Positions 8,187-17,539 of a stretch of DNA of 60,460 bases are shown in pieces (the first letter of the stretch is position 1; every line of letters begins with the position of its first letter). The position numbers and the translations under genes were made by a program. Under the pieces are notes generated by a model that made no database searches, was not told the DNA's origin, and saw only the letters and a list, made by a program, of their open reading frames with translations. Source of the stretch: RGIG1959 sp045604545 (GTDB lineage Bacteria > Bacillota > Clostridia > Oscillospirales > Acutalibacteraceae); the NCBI GenBank assembly GCA_045604545.1, contig JAZUOG010000064.1:1-60460 (forward strand), read 5' to 3'.

Positions 8187-9782
8187 TCACTCCTTATCTT
8201 CGTATGCTACAAAAATAATGGGTGTTTTTCCGACTTCCACAGGATACGGGAGCAATCCTTGCTTGACGATGGCTAACATTTGTGCCACAACATAAGCTCC
8301 AAACGCCGAATAATACACAAAAGAGTCGGCTTGATCAACATGTGCAGGAACGCGGTGTTTTGTGCTGATGCGGATTTTTTCAAGTTCGCTTCCTAAAATC
8401 TTCATCAAATCTTGTGCAATCGTATTCACCGCCGGTTCCACGTATTGCTCATACGCCGTCCACGTCAATGCGGGAAAATCGGGTGCGGCTTTGTTGTCTT
8501 CGTCACGCGTCAGGATGTGCAGATTTTCAAAATCGGGAATCAACTCATATATGGTCTGATGTACATCCAATTCTTTAATAAAAAACGATGCCAAAAAGCG
8601 GGCGATTTGATTCGGATCCACACGATAACGGAAGGAGTTGTATCTCCAGTGCGTGTCACCGAAGCAAGACTGAAAATCAAACACACGATAACGCGGAAAA
8701 TCCCATTGTTGGTGGGTACACGGTCCGGACGCATCATACATCGACTGCGTGACATCGTTTGACTCGCCATAGGTGCCGATCGCCAACCAACGACCGCCGT
8801 TCGGACGTTCCGGATAGGTCATATCGGGTTCGATGTCCATTAGCAGTTTGTTGAGGGACATTTGTAAAACGAACAACACGAGCGTCGCTTTTTGCTTATC
8901 GGACATGGTTTGCACTTCACTATGGGTCATCAACGGTTCCATATGCGTCCATACCGTTTCCCACACGTCCTGAGCATGCGTTTGCGCAAACGTTTCTTGA
9001 ACGGCAATGTTGCCGAACCGATCACGCTTGTGTTGAAGAAAGCAACGCGTATACACAAGACCTCCGCTTGTTCGTCCCATCAGTTCGCCGTTTACCAACT
9101 TGTCAACAATGGGTTCCAAATACGCACACGGCATACCCATGGTATCCGCAAGTACTTGCATGGAAATCGGTCGCTCGTATGCCAGAATCAACACATTTTG
9201 TTCAATCGGAGAAGACATAAGTATAAACGGTTCACCGCGTAACCCCGTTCCTCCGTGAATACCGAGCTGTAATGTTTTCGGTTCATAACTATATTCGGAA
9301 TATGCTTTCATAGCAGTCAGCCCTCCTTTGATCTGACGGCGGGCAGCGGACAAGCGCGACAGCACCGTTCCTTTCGGGATACCGAGTTCGCGCGCGAGCT
9401 GCTCCACGGGTTGACCGTGCATATAGTGTCGCACCGTCACCTCGCGGTAGATCTTCAGCAAACGGCTGATCTCCCGCCGCACCGCTTCGTATTCGTCGGA
9501 CAGGTCTTCCTCGGGTTCTTCGGCCGCCAGATTCTGAGGAAAGTCGTAGGTCACAATGCTGTCGCGGTATTTGCATCGCAACTGATCATTGTGTTTATTG
9601 CGAAGCACGGTGGCAAGAAATCCCTTCGGATGCTCTATGTGCTCACCCGCCTGCTCCTTCTTGATGAGTGCCAGCAGCGTTTCCTGCACGAGCATATCCA
9701 CATCGGGATCGTCACCGTAAAGATGACATGCTGTTTCGTATGTATAGTTCAGCAGCTCTTCCCAGCGTTTTTCCGACAGCAT
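8187..9782 (-). CDS. ECF-like sigma factor with a long C-terminal extension
   Basis: A 531-residue protein. The first 165 or so residues look like an ECF sigma: a region-2 segment with DVDMLVQETLLALI and a region-4 helix-turn-helix with LARELGIPKGTVLSRL. The remaining 365 or so residues form an extension. Its first part (ILAYERPISMQVLADTMGMP) looks like a winged-helix segment and the rest is unrecognised. The ATG at 9782 is chosen because the GTG at 9791 lies in the AAAGGAGGTG site. ECF factors with C-terminal extensions can be regulated by them instead of by an anti-sigma. That is only a hypothesis here, helped by the absence of a classical anti-sigma next door. Confidence 0.75.
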   Translation of the reverse strand: MLSEKRWEELLNYTYETACHLYGDDPDVDMLVQETLLALIKKEQAGEHIEHPKGFLATVLRNKHNDQLRCKYRDSIVTYDFPQNLAAEEPEEDLSDEYEAVRREISRLLKIYREVTVRHYMHGQPVEQLARELGIPKGTVLSRLSAARRQIKGGLTAMKAYSEYSYEPKTLQLGIHGGTGLRGEPFILMSSPIEQNVLILAYERPISMQVLADTMGMPCAYLEPIVDKLVNGELMGRTSGGLVYTRCFLQHKRDRFGNIAVQETFAQTHAQDVWETVWTHMEPLMTHSEVQTMSDKQKATLVLFVLQMSLNKLLMDIEPDMTYPERPNGGRWLAIGTYGESNDVTQSMYDASGPCTHQQWDFPRYRVFDFQSCFGDTHWRYNSFRYRVDPNQIARFLASFFIKELDVHQTIYELIPDFENLHILTRDEDNKAAPDFPALTWTAYEQYVEPAVNTIAQDLMKILGSELEKIRISTKHRVPAHVDQADSFVYYSAFGAYVVAQMLAIVKQGLLPYPVEVGKTPIIFVAYEDKE

Positions 9783-9920
9783 TGCGTTCACCTCCTTTGA
9801 TGTCCGTTCACCCTTTTAGTCGCCGGTCTTGCGGGCAGATTCGCGGTTTATAAAATATTTTCGATCGATTTTATTATATCATTGCCTATGTCAACCGTCA
9901 ACGAACGGAAGGTTTCTCAG

Positions 9921-9957
9921 CAAAAAAGAAAACCACCCGCTTTTTTTGCAGATGGTT
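9921..9957 (-). terminator. Rho-independent terminator after trpS
   Basis: On the minus strand, a 10-bp stem (two G-T pairs) with an A-rich loop is followed by TTTTCTTTTTT, about 20 bases after the trpS stop. Confidence 0.85.
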
Positions 9958-9975
9958 CGCTTTGTCGTATTCCTT

Positions 9976-10983
9976 TTACAGCAGGACATAGCCCATTTTT
10001 TTCTTAGCTTTCTGGAGAGTGCGGGCGGCGATACGCGAAGCGGTATCCGCACCTTTTTTCATCATCTCCTCGAGATACGCTTTATCCTTCATCAGCTCAT
10101 CAAAACGTGCCTGAATGGGCTGCAGTTCGGCGGCGACCGCCTCGCCGACAGCCAGCTTAAAGTCGCCGTAGCCGCGTCCTTCGAACTCTTTCTCGATCTC
10201 TTCATAGGTCTTGCCGGTCACGGCACCGTAGATCTCCATGAGGTTGTTGATGCCATCCTTGCCGTCAGCATAGCGCACACACGCTTCGCTGTCGGTGACG
10301 GCACGCTTGAACTTGCGGACGATGGTATCCTTGTCGTCCTTCATGGAGATGAAGGAATTCTGATTTTCATCGGATTTGGACATTTTCTTCGTGGGGTCCT
10401 GCAAGGAACGCACACGCGCGCCCGCCTTCATGATGTACGGTTCGGGAACGATGAAGGTGTTGCCGTAAACCGAGTTGAAGCGGGTAGCGATATCACGGGT
10501 CAGCTCACAGTGCTGTTTCTGATCAGCACCGACGGGAACATAGTCGGGCTGATACAGCAGAATGTCCGCCGCCATCAGCGTCGGATAAGCAAACAGACCG
10601 AGGTTGATGTTGTCGGCGTGTTTTTGAGACTTATCCTTGAACTGGGTCATGCGGGACAGTTCACCGAACTGGGTGTTGCAGGCAAGAAGCCACGCCAGCT
10701 CCGCGTGAGCGGACACCTGCGACTGCACAAATACCACATTCTTTTCGGGGTCAAGACCGATCGCAATGAGAAGGGCGAACATCTCTTTGATCTGCTGGCG
10801 CAGTTTTTGGGGATCCTGACGCACGGTGATGGCGTGAAGGTCAGCCACCGCAAAACAGCAGTCCATTTCCTCCTGCATCGACACCCAGTTACGCATGGCA
10901 CCGAGGTAGTTGCCGAGGGTGGGAATGCCGGTCGGCTGGATACAGCTTAATGCGCGTTTTCTGCGCTCGATTTGTTCGGACAT
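9976..10983 (-). CDS. trpS: Tryptophanyl-tRNA synthetase
   Basis: A 335-residue class Ic aminoacyl-tRNA synthetase of normal length that charges tRNA-Trp. The HIGH-equivalent region is seen in CIQPTGIPTLGNYLGAM and the KMSKS motif is exact in KKMSKSDENQ. The AAGGAG site sits before ATG 10983. The gene follows an aminotransferase by 14 bp, so the two probably form an operon read from the promoter at 12238-12266. No T-box is visible upstream. A strong terminator follows. Confidence 0.95.
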   Translation of the reverse strand: MSEQIERRKRALSCIQPTGIPTLGNYLGAMRNWVSMQEEMDCCFAVADLHAITVRQDPQKLRQQIKEMFALLIAIGLDPEKNVVFVQSQVSAHAELAWLLACNTQFGELSRMTQFKDKSQKHADNINLGLFAYPTLMAADILLYQPDYVPVGADQKQHCELTRDIATRFNSVYGNTFIVPEPYIMKAGARVRSLQDPTKKMSKSDENQNSFISMKDDKDTIVRKFKRAVTDSEACVRYADGKDGINNLMEIYGAVTGKTYEEIEKEFEGRGYGDFKLAVGEAVAAELQPIQARFDELMKDKAYLEEMMKKGADTASRIAARTLQKAKKKMGYVLL

Positions 10984-10997
10984 ATCGATAGTCTCCT

Positions 10998-12191
10998 TTA
11001 TTTGATATACTCTTTGGCAAACGCACCCAGACGCGCCACGCCCTCGCGCATCGCCTCATCGGTGGGTGTCGAGAAGTTCAAGCGGAAATACTGCAGATGC
11101 TCGCCGCTGACATTGAACGCCGAGCCGGGAACGACCGCGACCTTATGCTCCTTGACGGCTTTGGTGCAGAACTCCGCCATGTCAACGCCCTCGGGGAGCT
11201 TGCACCAAATGAACAAGCCGCCTTCGGGACGGTTGTAAGTAATACCGGCAGGAAGCAGGTGCTCGTCAATGAGATCCATCATCAGCTGTGCCTTTTGCTT
11301 GTAGATGGCGCGAAGGCGCTCGAGATGGGCTTCAAAATCGTAGGTCGTCATGAACTCGTGGCACACCATTTGTGCCCACTGGGTGGTGTGTACATCTTCG
11401 CCCTGCTTGGCAACGATCATCTTGGCAAGAAGCGTTTTCGGCGCAAGCGCATAACCGACGCGCATACCCGACGACAGCACCTTCGAGAAGCTGCCCGCAT
11501 ACACGACAAGTCCGTCCTCGTCAAGCGTTTTGATGGACGGCACATTCTCACCCGCAAAGCGCAGATCGCCGTAAGGATTATCTTCTACAACGAGCACATT
11601 GTACTGCTTGGCAAGGGCATACAGACGCTGACGCTTTTCGAAGCTCATCGTCACGCCGGCGGGATTCTGGAAATTCGGAATGGTGTAAATAAAACGAACG
11701 CGGTCGTGAGATTTGAGTGCTTCCTCGAGGGCTTCCATATTCATGCCATCCGCATCCACGGGAACACCGATCAGCTTCGCACCGAGCGCACGGAAGGAGT
11801 TGAGCGAACCGATGAAGCTGGGGCTTTCACAGATGATCTCGTCACCCTGGTTGCACACCGTTTTGGTGACAAGCTCCATCACCTGCTGAGCGCCCGAGGT
11901 GATGAGAATCTCGTCGTTGTCAGTGCCGCAGGCATACTTCGAAGCAAGATAGTCTTTGAGATGATTGCGAAGCGGCTGATAACCTTCGGTAGCACCGTAC
12001 TGCAACACGTCAATAGGACGCTCAGCAAGCAGACGGGCGGAGATCTCGGCGATCTCCTTGACAGGGAACGCTTCGGGTGCGGGATTGCCCGCCGACAGCG
12101 CGACAACACCGGGCACACTCGCATATTTCAAAATTTCACGGATCGCGGACGGTTGCAGGTCACGCAGTCCGTCAGAAAAGGTATAATTCAC
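10998..12191 (-). CDS. PLP-dependent aminotransferase, class I fold
   Basis: A 397-residue fold-type I aminotransferase of the type often annotated as 2-aminoadipate aminotransferase or MocR-like without the DNA-binding domain. LSAGNPAPEAFP, the Asn/Asp of NFQNPAG and VVEDNPYGDLRF, and the Schiff-base lysine in AGSFSKVLSSGMRVGY are clear. It transfers amino groups between an amino acid and a 2-oxo acid; the substrate is not fixed by sequence alone. The start is GTG 12191 with GGAGGC upstream. The following trpS is 14 bp away, which hints at an aromatic or tryptophan-related substrate, but weakly. Confidence 0.85.
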   Translation of the reverse strand: MNYTFSDGLRDLQPSAIREILKYASVPGVVALSAGNPAPEAFPVKEIAEISARLLAERPIDVLQYGATEGYQPLRNHLKDYLASKYACGTDNDEILITSGAQQVMELVTKTVCNQGDEIICESPSFIGSLNSFRALGAKLIGVPVDADGMNMEALEEALKSHDRVRFIYTIPNFQNPAGVTMSFEKRQRLYALAKQYNVLVVEDNPYGDLRFAGENVPSIKTLDEDGLVVYAGSFSKVLSSGMRVGYALAPKTLLAKMIVAKQGEDVHTTQWAQMVCHEFMTTYDFEAHLERLRAIYKQKAQLMMDLIDEHLLPAGITYNRPEGGLFIWCKLPEGVDMAEFCTKAVKEHKVAVVPGSAFNVSGEHLQYFRLNFSTPTDEAMREGVARLGAFAKEYIK

Positions 12192-12237
12192 GACAAAAAC
12201 GCCTCCAAATTCGAAAAAATTACAGAATTACCCTTGT

Positions 12238-12266
12238 ATTTTACCATTGACGATTGACTTTTTCAA
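12238..12266 (-). promoter_or_regulatory. Promoter for aminotransferase-trpS
   Basis: On the minus strand, -35 TTGAAA (12261-12266), a 17-bp spacer and -10 TAAAAT (12238-12243). It overlaps the gltX promoter on the other strand. Confidence 0.6.
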
Positions 12267-12282
12267 TATAAAAATATAAAAT
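12254..12282 (+). promoter_or_regulatory. Promoter for gltX-glnS
   Basis: -35 TTGACT (12254-12259), a 17-bp spacer and -10 TAAAAT (12277-12282), about 35 bp before the gltX start. Confidence 0.65.
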
Positions 12283-12317
12283 TATAGGGTGAAACCGAAA
12301 TTTGGAGGTAATATCCT

Positions 12318-13973
12318 ATGAACACGTTACAGCAGCTTAGTCAGGCGATGTTCCCGAACGTCACCGCGACTCCCGAGCAGCTTGAAGAACGATATCCGAA
12401 ACGCGACCTCAAAGAAGGTGCACGTGTCACACGCATCGCCCCCAGCCCGACGGGCTATTTGCATCTGGGTGTCTTTTTCACCGCCATGATCAACCGTCTG
12501 ACCGCCGGCGCCACCGACGGTGTGTTTTACTTCCGACTGGAAGACACCGACAAGAAACGTGAAGTCGAAGGCGGTGCGGACGACATTCTCACCGGTTTCA
12601 ACACTTACGGACTGACGCTGGACGAAGGCTTTGTCGCCCCGAACACGGTTGTCGGCAATTACGGTCCTTATCAGCAATCGCAACGCGTGGATATTTACCA
12701 TGTGTATGTCAAGTGGCTCGTCGAGCAAGGTCTTGCCTATCCCTGCTTCTGCTCGGAAGAAGAGCGCCTTGCCGCAAGAGAAAAACAAGAGGCACAAAAA
12801 TGCCGCACCGGCTACTACGGTGAATTCGCGAAATGCCGCGCATTGTCCGTTGAAGACGCTCTCACCCGCATTCAAAACGGCGACAGCTACGTCGTGAGAC
12901 TGCGCTCCCCCGGCGACGAGAGCCGCCGCATCACCTTTGATGATCTGATCAAAGGCAAAATCGAGATGCCCGAAAACGACGAAGACATCGTCCTTTTGAA
13001 ATCCGACGGCGTGCCGACCTACCACTTCGCTCACGCGGTGGACGATCACCTGATGCGCACGACCCACGTCATTCGCGGCGACGAATGGATCTCCTCCGTT
13101 CCGAAGCACCTGCAGCTGTTCCGCGTTCTCGGCTTCAAGCCGCCGAAATACGCCCACGTCAGCCCCATCATGAAGGAAGACAACGGCGGCAAGCGCAAGC
13201 TCTCCAAACGCAAGGACCCGGAAGCGGCGATGCATTTCTACGCTCAGCAGGGTTATCCCGCGGACAGCGTTCTGGAATATCTGCACACCATCGCCAACAG
13301 CGATTTCGAAGACTGGCGCCGCGCCAATGCCGGCGTGCCGCGTGCTAAGTTCCCGTTCAATCTCAAGAAAATGAGTGTGTCAGGTGCGCTCTTTGACATG
13401 AACAAGCTCAACGATGTCAGCAAGAATGTCATTGCCGCCATGGACGCCGATGCGGTTACCGCCGCCGTCATGGCATGGGCCAAGGAATATGACGATGCTT
13501 TCTATCAGAAGCTCGCCGCTGACCCCGTATTTGCCAACGGTATTTTCGCCATTGACCGCGGCGGCGCCAAGCCTCGCAAGGATATGGCCAAATGGAGCGA
13601 TGCTCCCGAATATGCCGCGTATTTCTTCGATGACGGCTTTGATAACCACTGGGAGCTTCCCGAAACCATCAACGCCGAGGACGCGGTTGCCGTGCTGAAA
13701 GCATACAAGACCGCCTATGATCCCACAGCGGACAAGCAGGCATGGTTTGACACCGTCAAATCGCTGTGCGAGCCTCTCGGCTTCTGCCCCGAGGTAAAGG
13801 TGTACAAAAAAGATCCCGATGCTTACAAAGGACACGTCGGCGATGTCAGTACCATCATTCGTCTGGCAATCACCTCCCGTCGCAACACTCCCGATCTTTG
13901 CTCGATCATGCAACTGCTCGGCAATGACCGTGTTGCCGAACGTCTCGACAACGCCATCGAAAAGCTTTCCTGA
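12318..13973 (+). CDS. gltX: Glutamyl-tRNA synthetase
   Basis: A 551-residue class Ic synthetase. The catalytic signature begins in SPTGYLHLGVFFTAM, where HLGV replaces HIGH, and the KMSKS-equivalent is KRKLSKRKDPEA. It charges tRNA-Glu. It is longer than the 480-500 residues of many bacterial GluRS and looks like the variant common in some Clostridia. The GGAGGT site is seven bases before ATG. It is followed nine bases later by glnS, so both Glu and Gln charging are co-transcribed here. Confidence 0.9.
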   Translation: MNTLQQLSQAMFPNVTATPEQLEERYPKRDLKEGARVTRIAPSPTGYLHLGVFFTAMINRLTAGATDGVFYFRLEDTDKKREVEGGADDILTGFNTYGLTLDEGFVAPNTVVGNYGPYQQSQRVDIYHVYVKWLVEQGLAYPCFCSEEERLAAREKQEAQKCRTGYYGEFAKCRALSVEDALTRIQNGDSYVVRLRSPGDESRRITFDDLIKGKIEMPENDEDIVLLKSDGVPTYHFAHAVDDHLMRTTHVIRGDEWISSVPKHLQLFRVLGFKPPKYAHVSPIMKEDNGGKRKLSKRKDPEAAMHFYAQQGYPADSVLEYLHTIANSDFEDWRRANAGVPRAKFPFNLKKMSVSGALFDMNKLNDVSKNVIAAMDADAVTAAVMAWAKEYDDAFYQKLAADPVFANGIFAIDRGGAKPRKDMAKWSDAPEYAAYFFDDGFDNHWELPETINAEDAVAVLKAYKTAYDPTADKQAWFDTVKSLCEPLGFCPEVKVYKKDPDAYKGHVGDVSTIIRLAITSRRNTPDLCSIMQLLGNDRVAERLDNAIEKLS

Positions 13974-13982
13974 AGGAGGAAC

Positions 13983-15671
13983 ATGAATATGGAAGAAAAA
14001 ATCATCACCGAGGCTTCCCGCCCGTCAAACTTTATTCATGATATTATTGACGATGAACTCAAGGAAGGCGGTCGTTGCTACGGTAAAACCGTGCACACCC
14101 GTTTTCCCCCGGAGCCCAACGGTTATCTGCACATCGGTCACGTCAAGGCCCTGTGCATCGACTTCGGCACTGCCGAAAAATACGGCGGTGTGTGCCATCT
14201 GCGTATGGACGATACCAACCCGACCAAGGAAGACGTGGAGTATGTCGAGGCCATCAAGGAGGATATCCACTGGCTCGGCTACGACTGGGGCGAGCATTTC
14301 TACTACGCCTCCGATTACTTCGACACGATGTACGAGCTTGCGGTCGGTCTGATCAAAAAGGGGCTTGCTTACGTCTGTGAGCTGACCCCCGAGCAGATGA
14401 AAGAAAACCGCGGCGACCTGACGCACCCTGCTGTCAGCCCCTACCGCGATCGTCCGATGGAAGAAAGCCTTGATCTGTTTGCTCGCATGAAAGCGGGCGA
14501 ATTCCCCGACGGCAGTATGACACTGCGCGCAAAAATCGATCTTGCCAGCGGCAACTTCAACATGCGCGATCCGGCCATCTATCGCATCAACCACGCCCAT
14601 CACCATCGTCAGGGCGACAAGTGGTGCATCTATCCGATGTATGACTTTGCGCACCCCATCGAAGATATGATGGAAAACATCACCCATTCGCTGTGCTCGC
14701 TGGAGTTCGAAAACCATCGTCCGCTTTACGACTGGGTCAAGGAAAATGTGGATCTCGACGCCGATCCGCGCCAGATCGAATTTGCGCGACTCGGCATCAA
14801 CTACACCGTCATGTCCAAAAGAAAGCTCCGCAAGCTTGTGGAAGACGGTGTTGTGAGCGGCTGGGACGATCCCCGTATGCCGACCCTTTGCGGTCTGCGT
14901 CGTCGCGGCTACACCCCCGCAGCTGTGCGTGATTTCATCGATCGCGTCGGCGTCGCGAAAGTGCCGAACACGGTGGAATACGCCCTACTTGAAGCGTGCC
15001 TGCGCGACGATCTCAACGCACACGCCACCCGCGCGATGGCGGTGCTTCGTCCGCTGAAGCTGACCATCACCAACTATCCCGAAGATATGACCGAGACGTT
15101 CGAGACGGAAAACAATCCGCTTGATCCCGAAGCCGGTACCCATACCCTCACCTTCTCCCGCGATCTGTACATCGAAGAAGATGACTTCATGGAAGAACCG
15201 GTCAAAGGTTATCGCCGCCTGTTCCCCGGCAACGAGGTGCGCATCAAATCGGCGTATATCGTCAAATGCACAGGCTGTGTAAAGGACGAAAACGGCAAGG
15301 TCGTCGAAGTGCTTTGCGAATATGATCCCGAGAGCCGCGGCGGCAATACCGCCGACGGTCGCAAGGTTCGCGGTACCATTCACTGGGCAGATGCCCGCAC
15401 CGCTGTGGACGCTGAGGTTCGCCTTTACGGTTCGTTGTTCAGCGATCCCGATCCCGACGCCGCCGACAAAGACTTCATGTCCTGCCTCGATCCGCAGTCT
15501 CTTGAAGTGCTCAAGGGTTGTAAAATGGAAGCGGCCTTTGCCGATGTGGATGCCTCCACCCCGTTCCAGTTCATGCGTCTTGGCTACTTCTGTGCCGACA
15601 GCAAGGACAGCAAACCGGGAGCACTCGTATTCAACCGTTCCGTGTCCCTCAAGGACAGCTTCAAAAAGTAA
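13983..15671 (+). CDS. glnS: Glutaminyl-tRNA synthetase
   Basis: A 562-residue GlnRS of full length that directly charges tRNA-Gln. HIGH is exact in EPNGYLHIGHVKALC, the GlnRS-specific DDTNPTKE follows, and the KMSKS-equivalent is VMSKRKLRKLV. The C-terminal beta-barrel anticodon domain is present. The GAAGGAGG site precedes ATG 13983; the ATG at 13989 is an alternative. Many Firmicutes lack GlnRS and use the GatCAB pathway. GatB is also encoded in this window, so tRNA-dependent amidation here probably serves Asn, or both routes coexist. Confidence 0.93.
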   Translation: MNMEEKIITEASRPSNFIHDIIDDELKEGGRCYGKTVHTRFPPEPNGYLHIGHVKALCIDFGTAEKYGGVCHLRMDDTNPTKEDVEYVEAIKEDIHWLGYDWGEHFYYASDYFDTMYELAVGLIKKGLAYVCELTPEQMKENRGDLTHPAVSPYRDRPMEESLDLFARMKAGEFPDGSMTLRAKIDLASGNFNMRDPAIYRINHAHHHRQGDKWCIYPMYDFAHPIEDMMENITHSLCSLEFENHRPLYDWVKENVDLDADPRQIEFARLGINYTVMSKRKLRKLVEDGVVSGWDDPRMPTLCGLRRRGYTPAAVRDFIDRVGVAKVPNTVEYALLEACLRDDLNAHATRAMAVLRPLKLTITNYPEDMTETFETENNPLDPEAGTHTLTFSRDLYIEEDDFMEEPVKGYRRLFPGNEVRIKSAYIVKCTGCVKDENGKVVEVLCEYDPESRGGNTADGRKVRGTIHWADARTAVDAEVRLYGSLFSDPDPDAADKDFMSCLDPQSLEVLKGCKMEAAFADVDASTPFQFMRLGYFCADSKDSKPGALVFNRSVSLKDSFKK

Positions 15672-15684
15672 CATCATTCACACA

Positions 15685-15722
15685 AAAAACACGTTGTTTC
15701 CAATCGGAAACAACGTGTTTTT
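15685..15722. terminator. Bidirectional terminator between glnS and the zinc-ribbon gene
   Basis: A 17-bp perfect stem with a 4-base loop and A/T runs on both sides; it serves the two convergent genes. Confidence 0.9.
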
Positions 15723-15731
15723 CGTTTATTA

Positions 15732-17429
15732 TCAGAATGCAATACTGTCGGATACCATACCGCCGACCATGTCCATCAGATCGGCAACAGGAACGCCGGC
15801 TTCCTCAAGACGGGACATGATGGTGAGGAAATCCACCGTATAAATGGTGCTCAGATCGGTGGACACATCTGTCGGGAACGTGACAGAGGCATCATCGGAC
15901 AGCTGAGAATCCATTGTGATCTTGAAGAGTTCCATCGCACCGCCCATGTTGACCGCGAGCGAGTAGTTGTAGGCGTTGGGCGTGACATCAAATTCGACAA
16001 TCACAGCCGCATTCGCCAGAATACCGCCGAGTTGATCATTGGCTTGTTCAAGGACCGAGCTGTCGAGTTCGATCTTCACCTTGCCCTTGGCGGTCGTTGT
16101 GCCGTCACAGGTGAAATCGGACACCTTCACCGTGGCAAGCGATTGACCTTCGCCGAACAGCTCAACATCCACATTGTAGATATCGTTTTCGACCGTACCG
16201 CCGCCGATCACTTTGATCTGCTCGGTGCCTTCCGTTTTCACGTACATCTCAAGACCGACCTGACCGTTCGCCTGCGCAAAGCCGAAGAACACATCAATTT
16301 GGCCTTCGCCCATATCGGTAAGCTTAACACCGTGAACATCCAGTTCGTCATCGACCCACACCTTCACCGTTCCGACGACCTTATCTTCGACGGATTCCTC
16401 CTTGACGGAAGCGATGGTTTCATCAATGCCCTCCATGAATTGAGCATAGACTTCCTCTGCGTCCGTACCCGGAACGTTCTGAGCACTGGCCGTGATGATG
16501 GCCTTGAATTCTGTGCTGTTCTTCAGATTCTCGAGAAGTTTCACAGCAAAGCCTTTGAGCGTTACTTCGTTGAGAGGCACGTCAAAGCAGGTCATGTCCT
16601 CCGACACCCCGTTCGCCGTGAGAGGCTGCTTGGAAGAGGTGAACTCAAAGTCAAGCAGTGCATCGTACAACGCCTTGATCACCACTTCGATCGCTTCAAC
16701 ACTTTCTTTGGTGGTTTTCTTGGTATCCGTTACGGCAAGTCCCGCAAAGAACTGTGCGACTTCCTCGCCGCCGTTGTCCACATTCACTTCGATGGGCTTT
16801 TCAATCAAGTCGGGAAGATCGAACACCAGTTTGTTTGCCTTAAGGTCAAGATACAGATCCGCACCGGCAATCTCCGTTTCTCCGATGTACGCATCCAGAA
16901 GGAGCGCCACTTTTTCGTCGAGAATGTAGTCAACATCATACTTGACGGTGATTTCGGAAGCAGAAATGCCAAGCGAAGCCGTCAACAGCTCGGAGACTTT
17001 CACCGTCATCGTACCCTGTGCCGCCGTGCTGTCCTTCATATTGGCAAGAATTTTGTCGGTGAACATGTCATCGTTTTCACTGTAATGCGTCAGCGCATAA
17101 GCAAGCTGTGCTTTGTCATCAACATCAACCGTTTTGTCACCGAACAGGTCGTCCCAGAACACAAAGCCGAGAACGCCGACCACAACCGCGATCAACGCCA
17201 CAATGGCAATAATGATGGGAGCCTTGCTCTTTTTCTTGGGAGCCTCGGGCTGCTCTGCAAAGAAGTTTTCAGCAGGAGTCTCAGCAGGCGTCTCAGCAGG
17301 AGTCTCAGCAGGAGTCTCAGCGGGTGTCTCAGCAGGAGCTTCAACAGGAGCTGCCTCTACCGCTGTACCGCAGTTGCCGCAGAACGCGACGTTCTCTTCC
17401 AGCGGAGTTCCGCAAACTTTACAATTCAT
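15732..17429 (-). CDS. Zinc-ribbon membrane protein of unknown function
   Basis: A 565-residue protein. The N-terminus is a zinc ribbon with Cys 3, 6, 17 and 20. Next comes a low-complexity linker of PAET repeats (about 31-54), a basic patch, one transmembrane helix (about 71-91) and an extracellular domain of about 470 residues rich in Asp, Glu, Val and Thr. No enzyme motif is visible. Proteins of this zinc-ribbon plus TM layout are common and uncharacterised in Clostridia; a role in envelope sensing or lipid or peptide binding is only a guess. The start at 17429 has an AAGGAGG site. It is monocistronic, facing glnS. Confidence 0.75.
   Translation of the reverse strand: MNCKVCGTPLEENVAFCGNCGTAVEAAPVEAPAETPAETPAETPAETPAETPAENFFAEQPEAPKKKSKAPIIIAIVALIAVVVGVLGFVFWDDLFGDKTVDVDDKAQLAYALTHYSENDDMFTDKILANMKDSTAAQGTMTVKVSELLTASLGISASEITVKYDVDYILDEKVALLLDAYIGETEIAGADLYLDLKANKLVFDLPDLIEKPIEVNVDNGGEEVAQFFAGLAVTDTKKTTKESVEAIEVVIKALYDALLDFEFTSSKQPLTANGVSEDMTCFDVPLNEVTLKGFAVKLLENLKNSTEFKAIITASAQNVPGTDAEEVYAQFMEGIDETIASVKEESVEDKVVGTVKVWVDDELDVHGVKLTDMGEGQIDVFFGFAQANGQVGLEMYVKTEGTEQIKVIGGGTVENDIYNVDVELFGEGQSLATVKVSDFTCDGTTTAKGKVKIELDSSVLEQANDQLGGILANAAVIVEFDVTPNAYNYSLAVNMGGAMELFKITMDSQLSDDASVTFPTDVSTDLSTIYTVDFLTIMSRLEEAGVPVADLMDMVGGMVSDSIAF
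17268..17339 (-). repeat. 12-bp tandem repeat encoding PAET units
   Basis: About six copies of a 12-bp unit coding for Pro-Ala-Glu-Thr, lying between the zinc ribbon and the membrane helix. The copies differ mainly at third codon positions, so copy number may vary between strains. Confidence 0.8.
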
Positions 17430-17498
17430 AAAACAATTCCTCCTTTTCAGAATTATATTTATATTAGCACATTACTGCTGAAAATGCAATCTTTCTGC

Positions 17499-17535
17499 AA
17501 AAAAAGAGCCGCGAAGTCATTTCGCGGCCGCTTTT
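17499..17535 (-). terminator. Rho-independent terminator after upp
   Basis: On the minus strand, an 8-bp perfect stem GCCGCGAA/TTCGCGGC is followed by TCTTTTTTT, just after the upp stop. Confidence 0.9.
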
Positions 17536-17539
17536 TTCT

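Noticed and set aside
10984..10997. T-box or other leader before trpS
   Set aside because: Only 14 bp separate it from the aminotransferase gene and no specifier or antiterminator sequence is visible upstream of the operon.
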